NCBI GenBank assembly: GCA_035236585.1
Contig: CP141130.1
Span: 73,293,944 to 73,357,943, forward strand
Direction of reading: 5' to 3'
DNA: 64,000 nt
DNA from: Warburgia ugandensis
Taxonomy: Eukaryota > Streptophyta > Magnoliopsida > Canellales > Canellaceae
Below, one piece after another: positions 1-12,702 of this stretch (its first letter is position 1; every line of letters starts with the position of its first letter). The position numbers were made by a program, and so were the translations under genes. Below the pieces are notes generated by a model, which searched no databases, was not told the origin of the DNA, and was given only the letters and a program-made list of their open reading frames with translations.

Positions 1-599
1 TTTGATAAGCCAATGATTTTTTTCCATGTTTCAAATCAGATTTGGCAGTTTTTTCTTCTACTTCCATTTTTAATCTAATAAGCCCTCTGTTCTGAAATAG
101 AGTCATCACAAATTGAATTGTCTATCGTATTCCACCCAACTCCGACCCTATAGATCTCAATTTCATAGTTTCTAAAATTTGATAGTGTACAAATATCTAA
201 AAGAGATTCTTGCCCTATATACCAACAGCCAATCATATTCTTAAAAGAGATGTACAAATAGTTTGGAAATTAAAAGAGAACGAGAAACCTGGATTGGAAC
301 TACACACGCCTTAATTTGATGAACCAACAGGAGAGCAGGACGTTGTGGTGGATGGAAGAAACAATAATTGTAGAACTGAGCGTCTGTAGGTGGCAAGAAT
401 AAGAAGCAACCCATTTTCCCATTGCCTTAGTACTTCCACTAAGTTATTTCTTGGTGAGCTTTATTTTCTGATAAGTTAAAGGATTTCAGTTCCAGCAAGC
501 TAGTTCTACAACAACTAAGTTATAATTTATGTTCCAACGAGAAAATATAATTTTGTATGTTCTAGAAACATAGAAAGTTAAGCGATTCATAAGAAATTT
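1..599. other. No gene seen
   Basis: A+T-rich DNA with only short chance reading frames. I see no conserved protein motif, RNA gene or element terminus here. Confidence 0.5.
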
Positions 600-639
600 T
601 TGGAGAATATTCCAGGAGAAAAGTTTCTCATCCGCAACC

Positions 640-1530
640 GGCTCCTCTTCCCTCTCCCCCGTCCTTTAACCTCTCAGACCATGGCTATGAACCCGTCGTT
701 TCCCAGTTCGATTTGGGTTGTTTGGTCCTCTTCAACGGTGCTCAAGAGGTTCTTGATGGACACTGGATCCTCGAGTGAAAGCTGGTTGAGGGCAACTCTT
801 AGCTCTTCCTCCACTATATGTCAACCACTCCGCATCTACCACAACGTCCTGCTCTCCTGTTGGGTGTGTGATGTGGCATAGTGGCATGAGAGTGAATCTC
901 AATCATGCAGGTCATGAATTCGAGTCCACTCACGGGTGTGTATGAGGTTTTATCTAACAAAGTCACGGTTTTTTGCAAAAAGAATAATAAAACAAAAAAA
1001 GAACATCTAGCCCTCCTTGTGGTGAACTTGATGGAGTTTCACCCATCAACCTGTTGGGCTTGAAGTAGTTGGTGATTACGTAGGAGAGATCTCAACCCAG
1101 GCAGCATGGGAAGGTTGCATCCCCGTCAGCTAGTCAACCTTGTCAACTATTATAGCATTCTGGAGATGGTGCTGGAGATATTGGTTCTTTAAGGCTATGA
1201 TAATGACCACATCCATGGGCTTGACCTTGGAAGTGGTGTTGTGTGAGGAGCATTAATTGTCCGTGAGAGAAGAATGTGCCAGTTCATTTTCTCATATACT
1301 TATCCAGGTTGGTGAGACATTCTTGGAAGAAGAATCCTATCATTCAGGCTTCTCTTTATTTTGGTAATAGAGTCTTAGCCGCTCTCGTATTTGGTGGCGG
1401 AAGCAGCAAAACTTGTTGGCATGAACGATGAAGAACGACTTTAATTTGTCCGATCCACCCTCATTGGCTGTGAATGCAAGCATCATCCGAATTTTGCCCT
1501 TTCTGATGTTAGAAATTTGCACAAACTGAA
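640..1530 (-). pseudogene. Pogo/Tigger-like (CENP-B type) transposase, decayed
   Basis: Read on the minus strand, three blocks match the order expected in the DDE domain of pogo/Tigger transposases. Block 1 (1522-1340) reads LAFTANEGGSDKLKSFFIVH followed by NKFCCF, like the conserved segment after the first catalytic Asp. Block 2 (about 1245-1150) reads HNTTSKVKPMDVVIIIALKN, the usual NTTS-x-x-QPMD-x-GII-x-x-FK region. Block 3 (about 810-655) reads LNQLSLEDPVSIKNLLSTVE and then EED and FIAMV before a stop, like the C-terminal tail. In-frame stops separate the blocks, and a tRNA-derived SINE lies between blocks 2 and 3. The family assignment rests on motif memory, not a search. No terminal inverted repeats were found. 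It is a dead copy. Confidence 0.62.
865..1000 (+). repeat. tRNA-derived SINE-like insertion
   Basis: A box A-like segment (TGGCATAGTGGCATGAG, 874-890) is followed by a box B-like segment (GGTCATGAATTCGAGTCC, 910-927) at a spacing typical of a tRNA head. An A/T-rich tail follows. It sits inside the decayed transposase. Similar sequence occurs at 52.58-52.70 kb, which supports a dispersed SINE family. Exact ends and target duplications were not resolved. Confidence 0.45.
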
Positions 1531-1636
1531 TTCAATGAAAGAGTTGAGGTGTGCAGAGTTGCATTGACATCTCTATAGCCTGCATAGTTGAATTTTCATC
1601 GTTGGTAAGTTTGATCTAGGAGACTTCGTTGGCCTC

Positions 1637-1724
1637 GAGGTTGAAGCGCTATTAAACCTTGTGGTCTGCCCCTTCTCCGAACCTTACATACAGGGGAACT
1701 TCATGCACCAGCACTGCTTTTTTT
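1637..1724 (+). repeat. Au-SINE 3' fragment (truncated)
   Basis: The stretch with CCTTGTGGTCTGCCCCTTC, TGCACCAGCACTGC and a closing T run matches the 3' half of the Au SINE that is seen almost complete at 55.17 kb. The tRNA-like head is missing or too diverged to recognise, so this is a truncated copy. Confidence 0.65.
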
Positions 1725-2830
1725 ACATTAAGTACAATCAAGTCTGGTCTTAGACATTCTATTCAATAAAACTAAAAAGTTTCAGTTAAACATGGGAAAG
1801 AGAAGATTCTATAATTCCAAATTGAGAAAGGAGCGACTTCCAATCATGAGTAAGCAACAGGTGCTCAAAAGACACAGTGTAAACCAAACAAATCAGATAA
1901 CGGTATGAAAAGTTTCAATTCAAAATGTTTTCCTTGTCTTTCTTGAATGATCGAGTTTATTGAGAAAGAACCAAACTACAACTATTTGTGAATAAGCAAC
2001 AAGGAAAAAGGAGAGCAACAAATGCTTAAAAGATACACAACAAAAACAAAAGCATATCATATAACATGAAAGAACTAGGACTCTTAATGATCTTTTCACA
2101 TATTACAAAAAAATATTACAGTGAAGCTTGAGGAATCTTTCGGAGAGGTTTGAAGTGAAAGAGAGGGCAAGAAGGAGCCCTTACACGACGCTTAAAAGGA
2201 TCGAGGTGTGAGATGATGAAAGGGGGCAAAAGGAGGAAGATTTTTACTTTTTCAGTCTTGACTTTTGACTGTTGATAGTTTTGTCTAGGCCCCGCCATCT
2301 CATAAGTCATATCCTCTGATGCGTTATGGGATATACATGAAATGGAGAGTATAACTTAGCAATGGGAAGACTCTGGATGATAAACTATCTCTTTCATTCT
2401 TTAAGGTTTGTCCGTAAATGATTTACAGGGATGTAGTGGTTGCCGATTTTCTTGGTTTTTCATAGAAGCTGGTTTTGGTGGGTTATTATGGATATTGACG
2501 TTTTCCCAGGGTAAACATAATTTTTAACATCGATATTTATCTACCAGTCTTTTTTCTCTGGTAGTGGTTTTAATTTCTTGGATATCCATGGTATTTTATA
2601 GAATATCATGATATTTCAAATAGTACAAAAATAAGCAGACAACCAATAGAGTTAAAGGTGGTTGCTTCATAATGAATAAAATAATATTGTTAAATGAGCT
2701 TTTCTTTGGACTTTTCTTTAGGCTTTTCATTCTATGCAGGCAATACTTGCAATGTCTCACTATAATTTTGGGTTATACAAATTTTATTAACTATTGATGG
2801 AATTAGATGAACGGTCTGATCAGCAAAAGG
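1725..2830. other. No gene seen
   Basis: Non-coding A+T-rich sequence. A minus-strand frame at 2116-2310 has no recognisable domain and no homologue that I know. No element ends were identified. Confidence 0.45.
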
Positions 2831-2834
2831 TTAT

Positions 2835-3255
2835 CAAATTAGATCAAAATTGGCACCACAAGAGATTTGTGTTGTTGTTGAGGCATAGAAGATATTTGAG
2901 GAATGGCCTTGTTTATGTGGACTATGGGATGAACAGTTGTGATCAATTCCCAAACCCTTGATAAACGTTGAGTCATGCCAAAGTTGGCACCAATGTATCG
3001 TGAGATCCCTAATTTTAACCATTTGATATTTGGTTTAATGTTCAGATCAACAAAGTGAGGGCAGATTGTGTCCAAGTTGGCACCAATGTATAGTGGGACC
3101 ATTAATCCTAATCTTTTGATACTTGGATCATACACTTTAGATGAACGGTGTGATCAACAAAAGTGGGAGCAAATCATGTCAAAGTTGGCACCACAAGAGC
3201 CTTGTATGGTGTTGTTGGGGCGTACAAGATTTTGATGAATAACCTCATTTAAGAG
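2835..3255. repeat. Imperfect ~100 bp direct repeats
   Basis: The phrase AAGTTGGCACC or AAATTGGCACC recurs at about 2847, 2981, 3074 and 3182. Each copy carries similar flanks: a GATCAACAAAAG-like segment before it, and CAATGTAT or CACAAGAG after it. Spacing is 134, 93 and 108 bp, so the array is irregular. It does not code for protein in any convincing frame. Function is unknown. Confidence 0.6.
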
Positions 3256-4349
3256 AATTATATTTACAACCAATAAAGAAGACTTCACGATGGGAAAGAA
3301 TAGGAAAAGAGAGATAAATAAGGGTCTCTTTCACCAACAAAAACCTTTCTTTCTCTCTCTAAAAAATTTAATTTTACTATGAAAATCTTCTTTCACTAGA
3401 AATTTCATTTTTTACAATAGATTCTTCCCTAGTATTCATATGTAAGGCTTTGTACTTTTCAGCCTTGTAACCATTAAGATGGAAGTCAAAGCTATAACAA
3501 AACAAATAAATCAATAACACGAAATTTTGACTATATTTTGCAATATCAACGATCACCAGCATGGTTTTTGTCCAAAATTTATAACTATAAAAGCCATGAA
3601 AATCACCAACCATCACACCCTAATTAGTTTTTTGGTACTATTGTAAATGAATTAGTTGGTGAGAGAATCTAAAATAAAGAATATATCTATCTTATGTATG
3701 ATATGAGAAAAAATGCTCGAGTAGGGATTGACCTTCGACAAGTTAGCATGATGAACCCATTTTTACATGTTAGGTCCCACATCTAGTTGATCTGAACCAT
3801 TTTGACTTTTCATACATAGATGTCTACTATCAAACTAGAAAATTCTTATCAACTGAATGATTCTAGCATTTGAAAAAAAATATTTTTGTTTGTTTCAATG
3901 TGACCTTTGCTTGTACATATAGAGGTCTCTCTGTCTATGTCTAATGATCAATATAACATCATCATTTTCTTTTCTTTTACTTTTTTTTTCTTTTTGTTTT
4001 ACTGGCTTAAATTAAGGCCTATTAGTTTCTAAAAGAAAATTTATTTAGATATTTCTCAATTTGCATGTCATCCTTACATAGGGCCCCATGCAGATCTTCT
4101 CTTTATAGTCTCATTTTTATTGACTGTATCTAAAGAAACAAATCAACACGTCTTGATTTTGCACTCAAAATTGCATTGTTTGTAGATGCTGAAATTATCA
4201 AATAAATGTGATTTTTGGGGCACTAGATATCTAAAGTAGGATAAATCATTTGAACAAGCAAGGGAACAAACTGGGAGCATTATGTTAAACTAGGTTGCTT
4301 AACACCACAAGGTAACTTACCATGAGTCTCATCTTATAGGAACATTCCT
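3256..4349. other. No gene seen
   Basis: A+T-rich intergenic DNA. Short frames such as 3377-3616 (minus) show no family signature. Confidence 0.45.
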
Positions 4350-4555
4350 CTATGATATTGTTAAATAAAAACTAGCAACTACAATGCACACAAAGATCAA
4401 AAGAAAATAAACAAACACTCATAGAGACACATCAAATTTGTGTGATTTAGTAGTGTACCTACTCTATAAAATCACCCTTCTACATTGTGAGAAGTTAGAG
4501 AAAACAAAGTATGAAACTACAGGTTTGGATCAATCCCACAAAACCCAAATCTCAT
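4350..4555 (-). repeat. Ty1/copia 5' LTR/leader fragment
   Basis: This stretch resembles 10.09-10.30 kb in the order of shared phrases: a decayed initiator tRNA-Met primer site (CTCTATGATATTGTTAA on the plus strand), ACTAGCAACT-like text, then GGTTTGGATCAATC. It looks like the leader and LTR end of a second copy of the copia family found further right. A long LTR interrupts it at 4556. Confidence 0.35.
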
Positions 4556-7130
4556 TGTGACACCCTAGGAGTTGTACGACTCGCAAGACCATGGAATTAA
4601 CGATAAAGTTACCTCCTTCATGCTCTGGACCAAGACATTTAATGCGTGTGCTCAATAAATGTATGATAAATACAATAACCATGAAAACCTAATCATATAC
4701 GAGGGACTCAACTCAATCTGATCTTTTAGCAAAACCCGACCAAACCATATATCTACATAATAAAAATACATCGATAAAACAACATAACCTAGGGTCTGTC
4801 CATCCACAACTATCACTACCAATAGAAGATGGCCATATATCCAGTCATAAGAGAGTAATTCAATATATAAATGCATGCAGCCCAATTACATTCAAAAAGT
4901 AATTTTTTGACAGCCCATGTACATTGACGATGTTGCTCTGTCAAATGCTGAATATCACCACCTCCTTTACTTGCTCACGGTCTGCTTGCCCTTTCGGTTA
5001 TCTCTCTATATATGAGGCATTGCAAAACACTGCAATGCCTCAGCAATTTATGCTTGTATAGGTTCATAAATATTTACCATTAACATAAAATACTAACATG
5101 TAATGGGTGATCTAAGTACCAAAATCTCAAGCATGCAATAAACAGCTCTCCCATGAAAATAGTGCTAACAAGATTTCCACTAATACTAAGAACAATAATA
5201 ATGGTGAGTTAAATCATTAAAAGCACATGAAACCAATCAGTGTGACATATAATAATACAAGACATCAAGGCTCATGAATATATTAATGTTGAGTTTTTAA
5301 AAACTTAAGAATATCTCAATGAATATGTATATCATCAATGTGGGGCACCCTAACATGCAGGTCTCATGAGTGTATCATATACTCGTATGTTCAGTCATGA
5401 GTACTCGTACCACTCCTACAGGCATTGTCATGCCATGGGTATATAAGAATATGTCCATCTTGGTACACTTATAGCAGTGTATGAAAACACAAACCAAAAT
5501 ATATAGACCACCATGCTGCAGTGATAACCAATTCTTAGGTTTATCAACTGATGCTCCCTGTCTACACCAGAATGAGAGATTAAATATCCGGAACGCATGA
5601 GGGAGGATTGGACTCATAATGTGGGTTGTCCATTGATACCACCCACAAAGTTTGTCTCAATGAGGTGGGTGTTTATCATCTCACAAAGTCTAAGGGTAGG
5701 TAGCCAATCCTAAAATCTCTCCTATCATAGCATCCACCCAATAGAAACACCCATCAAAACATCAATAAAATCATAGAAGTCACTCAATATATCAGCATTA
5801 ATAAATGAAGATAAAATCCAGGAGCACTTGTGGCTCGCTATCCCAAGACATTGTCCCCTTCATGGGGTTAGCCTTTTCAGAACCAGCCATTAAGCCTCCT
5901 CAAATATTTCTATGAAGAAACATAAGTGATAAAACAAAACATTCATGTGTCTCAGTGTGTAATAACAATATCGTCACAAATTAATGTCTTTTATAGGTCA
6001 TAAATTTATGGTCAAAATCATATATTTTCATTATTGCTTATAAAATATAGCTAGTGATGCAATAAGAAAATCATGTGTTGTGTGAAAGTATGTAAATCGA
6101 ACCAATTATGCATGTGTGCATTTCATACAAACTGGATAGCCGTTTCAACTAGTTTATAATGCAATGATTTGTACATAATACTCATTGATAAGCATGGAGC
6201 TATTGCGATGAAAATTTGTAATTTGAATAAAAACATGTTAATATTAAATGTCATCTCCCACCTCCAACAAGGGAAAATCCTTAAGGTATGCAACCTCTCT
6301 AGTCTGTACAGTTTAGCGTACCTGTCAAATCACATGTTCCATATTTAGTTACTTACTACTCTATATTCATTATTTCTAACCTATATAATATTAAATCATC
6401 CTTAATATATGTGATCTAGTGTTCATTCATCATTAATTAAGGACATGATTCTTTAATCTTTTGTTTGATCTTCAAATCTAGGCCGTCGATCCTAGATCAA
6501 CAGTCTAGATTACTTAATCTCTCTCTATCAATACTATCTATGTCTCATAGACAATCTTTCTCACATTTTAGTGGTTGATCCATTGATTAGATGGCTGAAT
6601 TTAACTTTGATCGGTCAAATTGATGTTTTTGAATTACTCTAAGGTCTAATCTTACTCCATTTGGAGTTTCTAGAATGATCTAACCATTAGATCGATCTCA
6701 TTACTGCATTGGGTGGCTTAATTGTCTATGTTTGGTTCTTATATTGCTTAATCCTACATATTTTTGGGTTTTCTATGATCTAATTATATATTAGTAGTTA
6801 ATTCATTGATTTGACAGTCATATCCAATTCTGATTGATCAGATCTATGATTTTTTCTTATTCAATAGTTCAATTCATATTTTTAGTTTATTTGGATGATC
6901 TAACTATTAGATCAGCCTATTTACCTTATACGATCATCTAATTGATCAATTTATAAAGTCTGATTACTTTTGATCACATTGAACTAAGCTATTTTAAGAT
7001 TTTTGGTTTTTGAACAGTTTAAGATGTGTTCTAATCTTGAATTTTAATGCATAAGTAGGTCCATGTCTTGAATAAATCTAACGAATGTCTCGAATCAAAA
7101 TTTAGGTTTGTATAGCCTATTGAATTGAAG
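4556..7130 (-). mobile_element. Long solo-LTR-like remnant (S6)
   Basis: The left end TGTGACACCCTAGG matches the TGTGACGACC type terminus of the LTRs at 26.0 and 46.0 kb. A perfect 12 bp stem hairpin (5013-5024 with 5031-5042) lies about 460 bp from this end, as in three other LTRs of the window. Repeated phrases about GATC-rich leader DNA (6.4-7.0 kb) also recur in those LTRs. The left boundary cuts a copia leader. I could not find the right terminus or a target duplication (CTCAT would be expected), so the right coordinate is approximate. Confidence 0.45.
5013..5042. repeat. LTR hairpin, S6
   Basis: TGAGGCATTGCA and TGCAATGCCTCA form a perfect 12 bp stem with a 6-base loop. Confidence 0.85.
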
Positions 7131-7199
7131 GTTTTTTTTTTTTTTTTTCCAAATTGATTGAATGGTCCAGATTAAATTAATATAAAACAAACCAGAAAA

Positions 7200-10085
7200 C
7201 AAGGTCACAAGAATGCACTAGATCCATTAGGTGCCTCTCAAACTCATCCACCATAGCTAATAACACCCTTGTAGAAGTATGTTTCAAAACTAGCGAGAAG
7301 ACCTCATTGTAATTAACTCCTTTCTTCTATGAATATCCCTTTCCCACTAATTTTGCCAGGAATCTCTTACCTTCGTTTTATGTTAATGCTTGCTTTCTTC
7401 TTAACACACACTTGAAGCTTCTAACCTTCTTTCCCTTAGGTAGTTCAACCAACACTTAATTTACATTCTTCAAAAGTGACTCAATCCTTCCTTCATAGCT
7501 ATCATCCTCTTATCTCCATCCTTACATGATATAGCATCCTAAAAAGAAGATGGATCTCCACTACTGATTACTAAAGCAAAAGAAAACATTTCTTTGAAAC
7601 CAAACCTCTGAGGACCTTGGGTAGTTCATTTTGGTTTGCTTTTGGCTATGCTCTACTACACCTATCATTGTAGAATGTCCTAGTCAAATGAGTTTTCTTT
7701 TGCTATTATTGACTCATCTAACTTCACCTCAATCTAAAGTTTCTCACTATCTCTAACCACCTCCAACTTGTCTTCACCTTGTTAACTCTTTTTCATCATT
7801 AGGATTCTTCAAATATGGCATCCCTAATGATGACAACTTTTTGTGCACTAGGTACCACATCTTGTAGCCTTTCACTCCTTTTCCATAGACAAGAAATATG
7901 CACTTTCTTGACGTGGAGTCTAGTTCAGACCACCTCTCACTTTGCACATGAATATAGGCAGGACATCCAAAAAACCTTAAATTATAGTTGATATGCCTTC
8001 CCATTTACTCCTCTTCTACCAGTTTACAATCAAACATTGTAAATTGTAATCTATTAACAACATACAACATGTCATGTTAAATGTTTTAGCACAGAAACTT
8101 TTTGATAATTTTGCATGCAACTCATGCACCTTATACTCTCCAAAAGAGTTATAATCATACACTCTACAACTCTATTTTGTTCTAAACTCTCTAGAGTAGG
8201 GAAGTGTTTGGTAATTCCATCATCTTACATAACTTCATGAATTACTTTTCCTTGTTCTCTATCCTATTTTCTGACCTAAGACACTTTATCTGCTTTATTG
8301 TCTGCTTTTCTACTTCTGCCTTCCACCGTTTAAACTTAGTCAAACATCAAATTTCTTTCTGGAGTCTCTAAAGTAGTGAAGTGTCTGGTAATACCATCAT
8401 CTTATATAACTTCATGAATTATTTTTCCTTGTACTCTATCCCAATTTCTGACCTAAGACACTTTATTTGCTTTCCTGTCTGCTTTTCTACTTCTACCTTC
8501 CACTGTTCAAACTTAGTGAAACACCAAAATTCTTTTTCATAAAGTAGATCCAGACTTTTCTATAGAAGTCATCAATGAATCTCACAAAATATTGAGCTTC
8601 CCCTTTTTGTGGCACCCACATAGGTCCATTGACATTCGCGTGTACATAGTTAAGAATACTATTGTTTCGATGAGTTGTAGTTCTAAACCATAATCTACAT
8701 AACTTCCCATAAGCATAGTACTTGTAGAAGTCTAACTTGCAAGACTTTATACCCTTTGACAACTTTCTTTTCTAAAGTTCTATGATGCCACCATCGCCCA
8801 TATGCCCCAACTTACATATGCTATAGATTTTGTAATTTGTTCAAAATTTTGCAAGTGAAGAGATAGCGGCTCCACCTACAAATGTACTCCCTATCATCTT
8901 ATACAAGTTGCTAACTTTTTGTTCCTTCATTAAAACCATATCACACTTTTAAAAATCCGCGTTCTAGTGTATGTTCAACCATTGGAGTCTAAAGTAGCTA
9001 AGGATATTAAAATGCTTTTTAGCTTAGGTATGTGACTAACATAAACCCAAGTCCTCAAGTCCCATCAAATATTTCTATTTTAACCATGCCTCAATGATTT
9101 TGTGTATAGTATCATTCCATATTAGAAAAGAACCACATTTATAAGATTTGTAGTTATGAAATCATTACCTATTTGGGCACATACGGTAGGAACATCCAGA
9201 ATCCATAATCCATGCATTAGTAAATTAATCCATACTTGAAGAGACTAAAAGTAAGTTATCCTTTTGCTTTTGCTACTCTTATTGAACTAGAGGATTTGTC
9301 ATTCTTCTTGTCCTTATCCTTCTTCCATTTTGAGCAATTTCTCTTGAAGTGTCTCTTCTTGTGGAAATAGTAGCTTTTAACTTTCTTCATCCTCAACATT
9401 GACCTCGATCTATTTCTATTTGATCAAGATTTCTCCTTAATCCTTCCTTGACCCTAACTTGACTTTATCATAAATCCTTTTGCTTGGTAATCATCTCTTC
9501 CATTATGTTGTTTCCTTACCTTATTAGTTACAAGAGCAGTAGTCACCTCATTTGTTTTAATAATCTCCTTCCTAAACAACAAGGTAGTGATTAGATTATC
9601 ATAGGAAGGGGAAGCAAAGCTAACAATACCAACACCTTATCCACTTCATTGATCTTTATGTTGATTCTCAATAATTTATTTATTTATTTATTGAACTCAT
9701 TGATATGCTCTCTCAAATTTGCCCCTTCTGATATCTTTAGGGCATATAATTGCTTCTTTAAATTTACTTATTTGTTAGAGATTTAGCCATGCATAAATTC
9801 TCCAACATCTTCCAAAACTTTGGGGGAGACTCCTATCAAGCACATTGTACATAATCTTATCCATGAGACATAATAGAGTGGCACTCATCTATTTTACCTC
9901 AAGCTTATTTCATTCTTCATCTTCCATCTTCGCAGATCATTCTCCCATCAACAAGTCAATCTAATCCTATTGAGTTGGGAAAGATTTCACTTTTCATTGT
10001 CATAAGTAGAAGTTGTTCTTCCTATCAAATTTCACTATTTTGTCCTTATGACCACCATCATATATCACAAACCCTAGCCCAGTGC
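7200..10085 (-). pseudogene. Degenerate Ty1/copia gag-pol
   Basis: Minus-strand pieces follow copia order. A decayed gag zinc knuckle (about 9395-9340, SYYFHKKRHFKRNC) has lost its first two Cys. An integrase piece (8762-8493) reads YVHANVNGPM and YFVRFIDDFYRKVWIYFMK; the Asp expected after the His-Ser pair is Asn. The integrase C-terminus (8004-7774) reads RFFGCPAYIHV and CIFLVYGKGVKGYKMW. The start of the reverse transcriptase (about 7440-7240) includes RFLAKLVGKGYS and GVNYNEVFS, then stops. Stops and frameshifts separate all pieces, and the catalytic part of RT is missing. A tandem duplication lies inside it at 8.19-8.53 kb. Confidence 0.75.
8186..8528. repeat. Tandem duplication, ~180 bp x 2
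   Basis: Unit 1 (about 8186-8352) and unit 2 (about 8368-8528) share long phrases such as AACTTCATGAATTA, TGACCTAAGACACTTTAT and GTCTGCTTTTCTACTTCT. They duplicate a piece of the copia integrase region. Confidence 0.8.
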
Positions 10086-10480
10086 CTCTAATATTATTGA
10101 ACAAAAACTACTAAGTGCAATCAAGATGATCACACAGAACATAAAATAAACCCTTGTAGAGTCATAGCAAATTTGAATGGTGCAGCTGTGTGTCTACTCT
10201 TCAAATTAATCCTTCTTCACTATGAGTAAGTAAAGAAACATAAAGTATAAAGTTACTAGCTTGGATTAATCTTGTAAACCCAAAAGCTACCATGTACAAC
10301 CTTCTCTTGCTTCTCTCAAAATCCTTGAAGAAGAACCTTGAAAAACAATCCAAGAGAAAACCTCTTCTCTTGATTTCTCTCTCACTCCACCTTATATATG
10401 CACTCCATCTACCAAGGAAAACCTTATGTATATACTATTTCTTAGAAAGTAAGTACCCATAAGGGAAAAAATTAGTTCTC
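10086..10480 (-). repeat. Copia primer site and 5' LTR remnant
   Basis: On the plus strand CCTCTAATATTATTGAAC (about 10085-10102) resembles a mutated complement of the initiator tRNA-Met primer site. The following A+T-rich DNA would be the 5' LTR of the minus-strand copia element. The right LTR end was not defined. Confidence 0.35.
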
Positions 10481-10589
10481 TTAAAGATGCCATATGATGG
10501 ATCCCAGTAAGATAAAGGAGACGAAGGAGATATAATCATCTCAACATATGTACATCTTTGGAAATTGAAGGTTGCATGGAAGCACAAAT

Positions 10590-11700
10590 GAAGTTCATGT
10601 TGAATTGATCCCTTTGTGGTTACTGATTTTGAGGATAAAACTATTATATTTTGTCTAATGAGTTTCTTTGAGGGTGCATACGCTTACAGATCACCACCAG
10701 TCACCACATGAAGAAACCATGATGATTTATGCTCAAGATTATTAATTCAATAAAGTAAAGGTCACAAGTCACTCCTTGAAGTTATCCAAGGGATCCAAGC
10801 TGAATTTCTTGAAGAATCATTGGAGAAAAGATTACAAGATCAAATTATGCCAAGAACTCAAAGTTTGTTTATGATACACAAAAGGTTGACCCCCTTGAAG
10901 AAAGTGAGACTGTTTTAGTAACTATAATACATGTAAAGTTTAAATAACTAAAATGGTAGACCTTGCATACTTCTAGTGGGATCATTTGATTTATATATTC
11001 TTGGATATCTTTATCTTAAATGTTCAAACCATGAGTTTATCTTTTCAAAAATAATAGTCATTTCTTTGCATGGTCCTTCTTCTCTATTTTACCAAAAATT
11101 TCAAAATACTAAACAAAAACTTGAAAAGAACATGATGCATACATGTATGTTAGCCTTTCCTCTTTGATTGCTCATGTATGCTTATTTATATCTATTTGTC
11201 TCACTCTTTTCAAATTGCTTTAAGTGCAGTTTTCTCATCATCAGAAGGAAGATTGTTGAACCAGTCCCCTTTTGGTTATTGATGCAAATTAAAAATAAAG
11301 CCACTATATTTGATCTAATGCAATGATGTAAAGATCAAAAGCTGTCATGATTCAAGCTCAAGTTATCATGATTCAAGATCTAGATCACCACAATTTACTT
11401 CATTGAGAAGCCATCGCTATTTAAGCTCAAGATTTCCAATGCAATGATGAAAAGATCACAAGCACTTCATATATTTATCCAAGTGATCAAACTTTAAGTT
11501 CTACAAGAGTCGCTAAAGAATAGATGAACTAAAGGAACTCAAGAAGTTGTCATATGAAACATAAAAAGGTCACCCCTTGAAGATAGGTTGTCCCTTTCAA
11601 TCAATAGCACTTATGTAAAGTTTTGTTAACTAAAAAGCCCAACACTTGAGCCTTTTATTCTGGAAATGCAAATTTAGTGGAAGATAAGCCCCTACTATTT
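10590..11700. repeat. Two diverged direct repeats, LTR-like
   Basis: About 350 bp starting at 10596 and at 11253 align in order. Shared phrases are TTGAA..GATCCC or CAGTCCCC, TTTTGGTTA or TTGTGGTTA, CTCAAGAT, AAGTTATCCAAG or TTTATCCAAG, AAGGTTGACCCCTTGAAG or AAGGTCACCCCTTGAAG, and TGTAAAGTTT. The layout fits two diverged LTR copies or a duplicated LTR. No internal domain was recognised between them. Confidence 0.5.
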
Positions 11701-11860
11701 CCAAGCTATTGCTAGGAGGCCTCTCTATTTAAATTTTTTCATAGGTGGCCCCTTTATTAAAAAACTTTGCTAAGTGGCCTTATTACGTTGAAGGGCTTTT
11801 AGACAAGGTTTGTTATTTTTTTAAATATTTTTCTTTTTAGTAAAGTGCATTTTTCGTCTC

Positions 11861-11863
<3 letters not shown>

Positions 11864-11954
<91 letters not shown>
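11864..11954. repeat. (TG)n microsatellite
   Basis: About 45 uninterrupted TG units. The long open frames across it (poly Cys-Val, poly Thr-His) are translations of the repeat and are not genes. Confidence 0.99.
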
Positions 11955-11958
<4 letters not shown>

Positions 11959-12475
11959 CCATTAATGAGATGAGTTGTTTTGAACAAACATTGATTATTT
12001 GGCAAGTGTTGCCTAGAGATCCATTTCAATCAGAAATGCATCTCACACACAAATCTAATGACTACAAATGGTCTACAACACACCTCTAATAAACTTTTCT
12101 CCAAAACTTAGGTCTTCACTATCCATTTCCCACAACCAAGGAAAAGTTTGTCAAAATCAAAGTTGAAATGTCAAATTGGAATGTAGGTAGTTGGTAAAAG
12201 AAGAAAACATTGTAAATTCTTCTTCCACTCCCTCAGTTAGCTTTTATCACAACCCAATTCTTTTGAAATTCAAGAGGGATCCTAATCAAAGATTCTTTTA
12301 GCCTTGCATATTGATGATATGTAGTTGGATTACCCTCAATTCTTTAATCTTCTTGAAAATCGTTGGAGGTCATAATTGGGCTCACCTAGTTTTGCCTTTG
12401 TAAGAACTTTTATTCCCTTAGGGTGCATTAAAGAAATGGAATATACACATCTTTGGTAATATCAAGTCCACAATG

Positions 12476-12575
<100 letters not shown>

Positions 12576-12702
12576 AGTGTGCTTGATATTATACATACTA
12601 GAAATGCATTCTACACTTTGGATTCTCTTGATGAGCAAGAAATTCAAATGTTTGCCAACTTGCATGATACCCTCCTTATGCAAAAATTATATCACATAGT
12701 AG

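Noticed and set aside
600..881. 93-codon plus-strand frame
   Set aside because: Antisense to the C-terminal block of the pogo-like transposase, which gives the better match.
2835..3255. CRISPR-like repeat array
   Set aside because: Spacing is irregular, repeats are imperfect and the DNA is from a plant nucleus.
4556..7130. Defined right end and target duplication for S6
   Set aside because: I looked for CTCAT after a CA or TA terminus between 6.2 and 7.3 kb and found no convincing site.
11799..12089. Open frames of Thr-His or Cys-Val repeats
   Set aside because: They are translations of the (TG)n microsatellite on the two strands.
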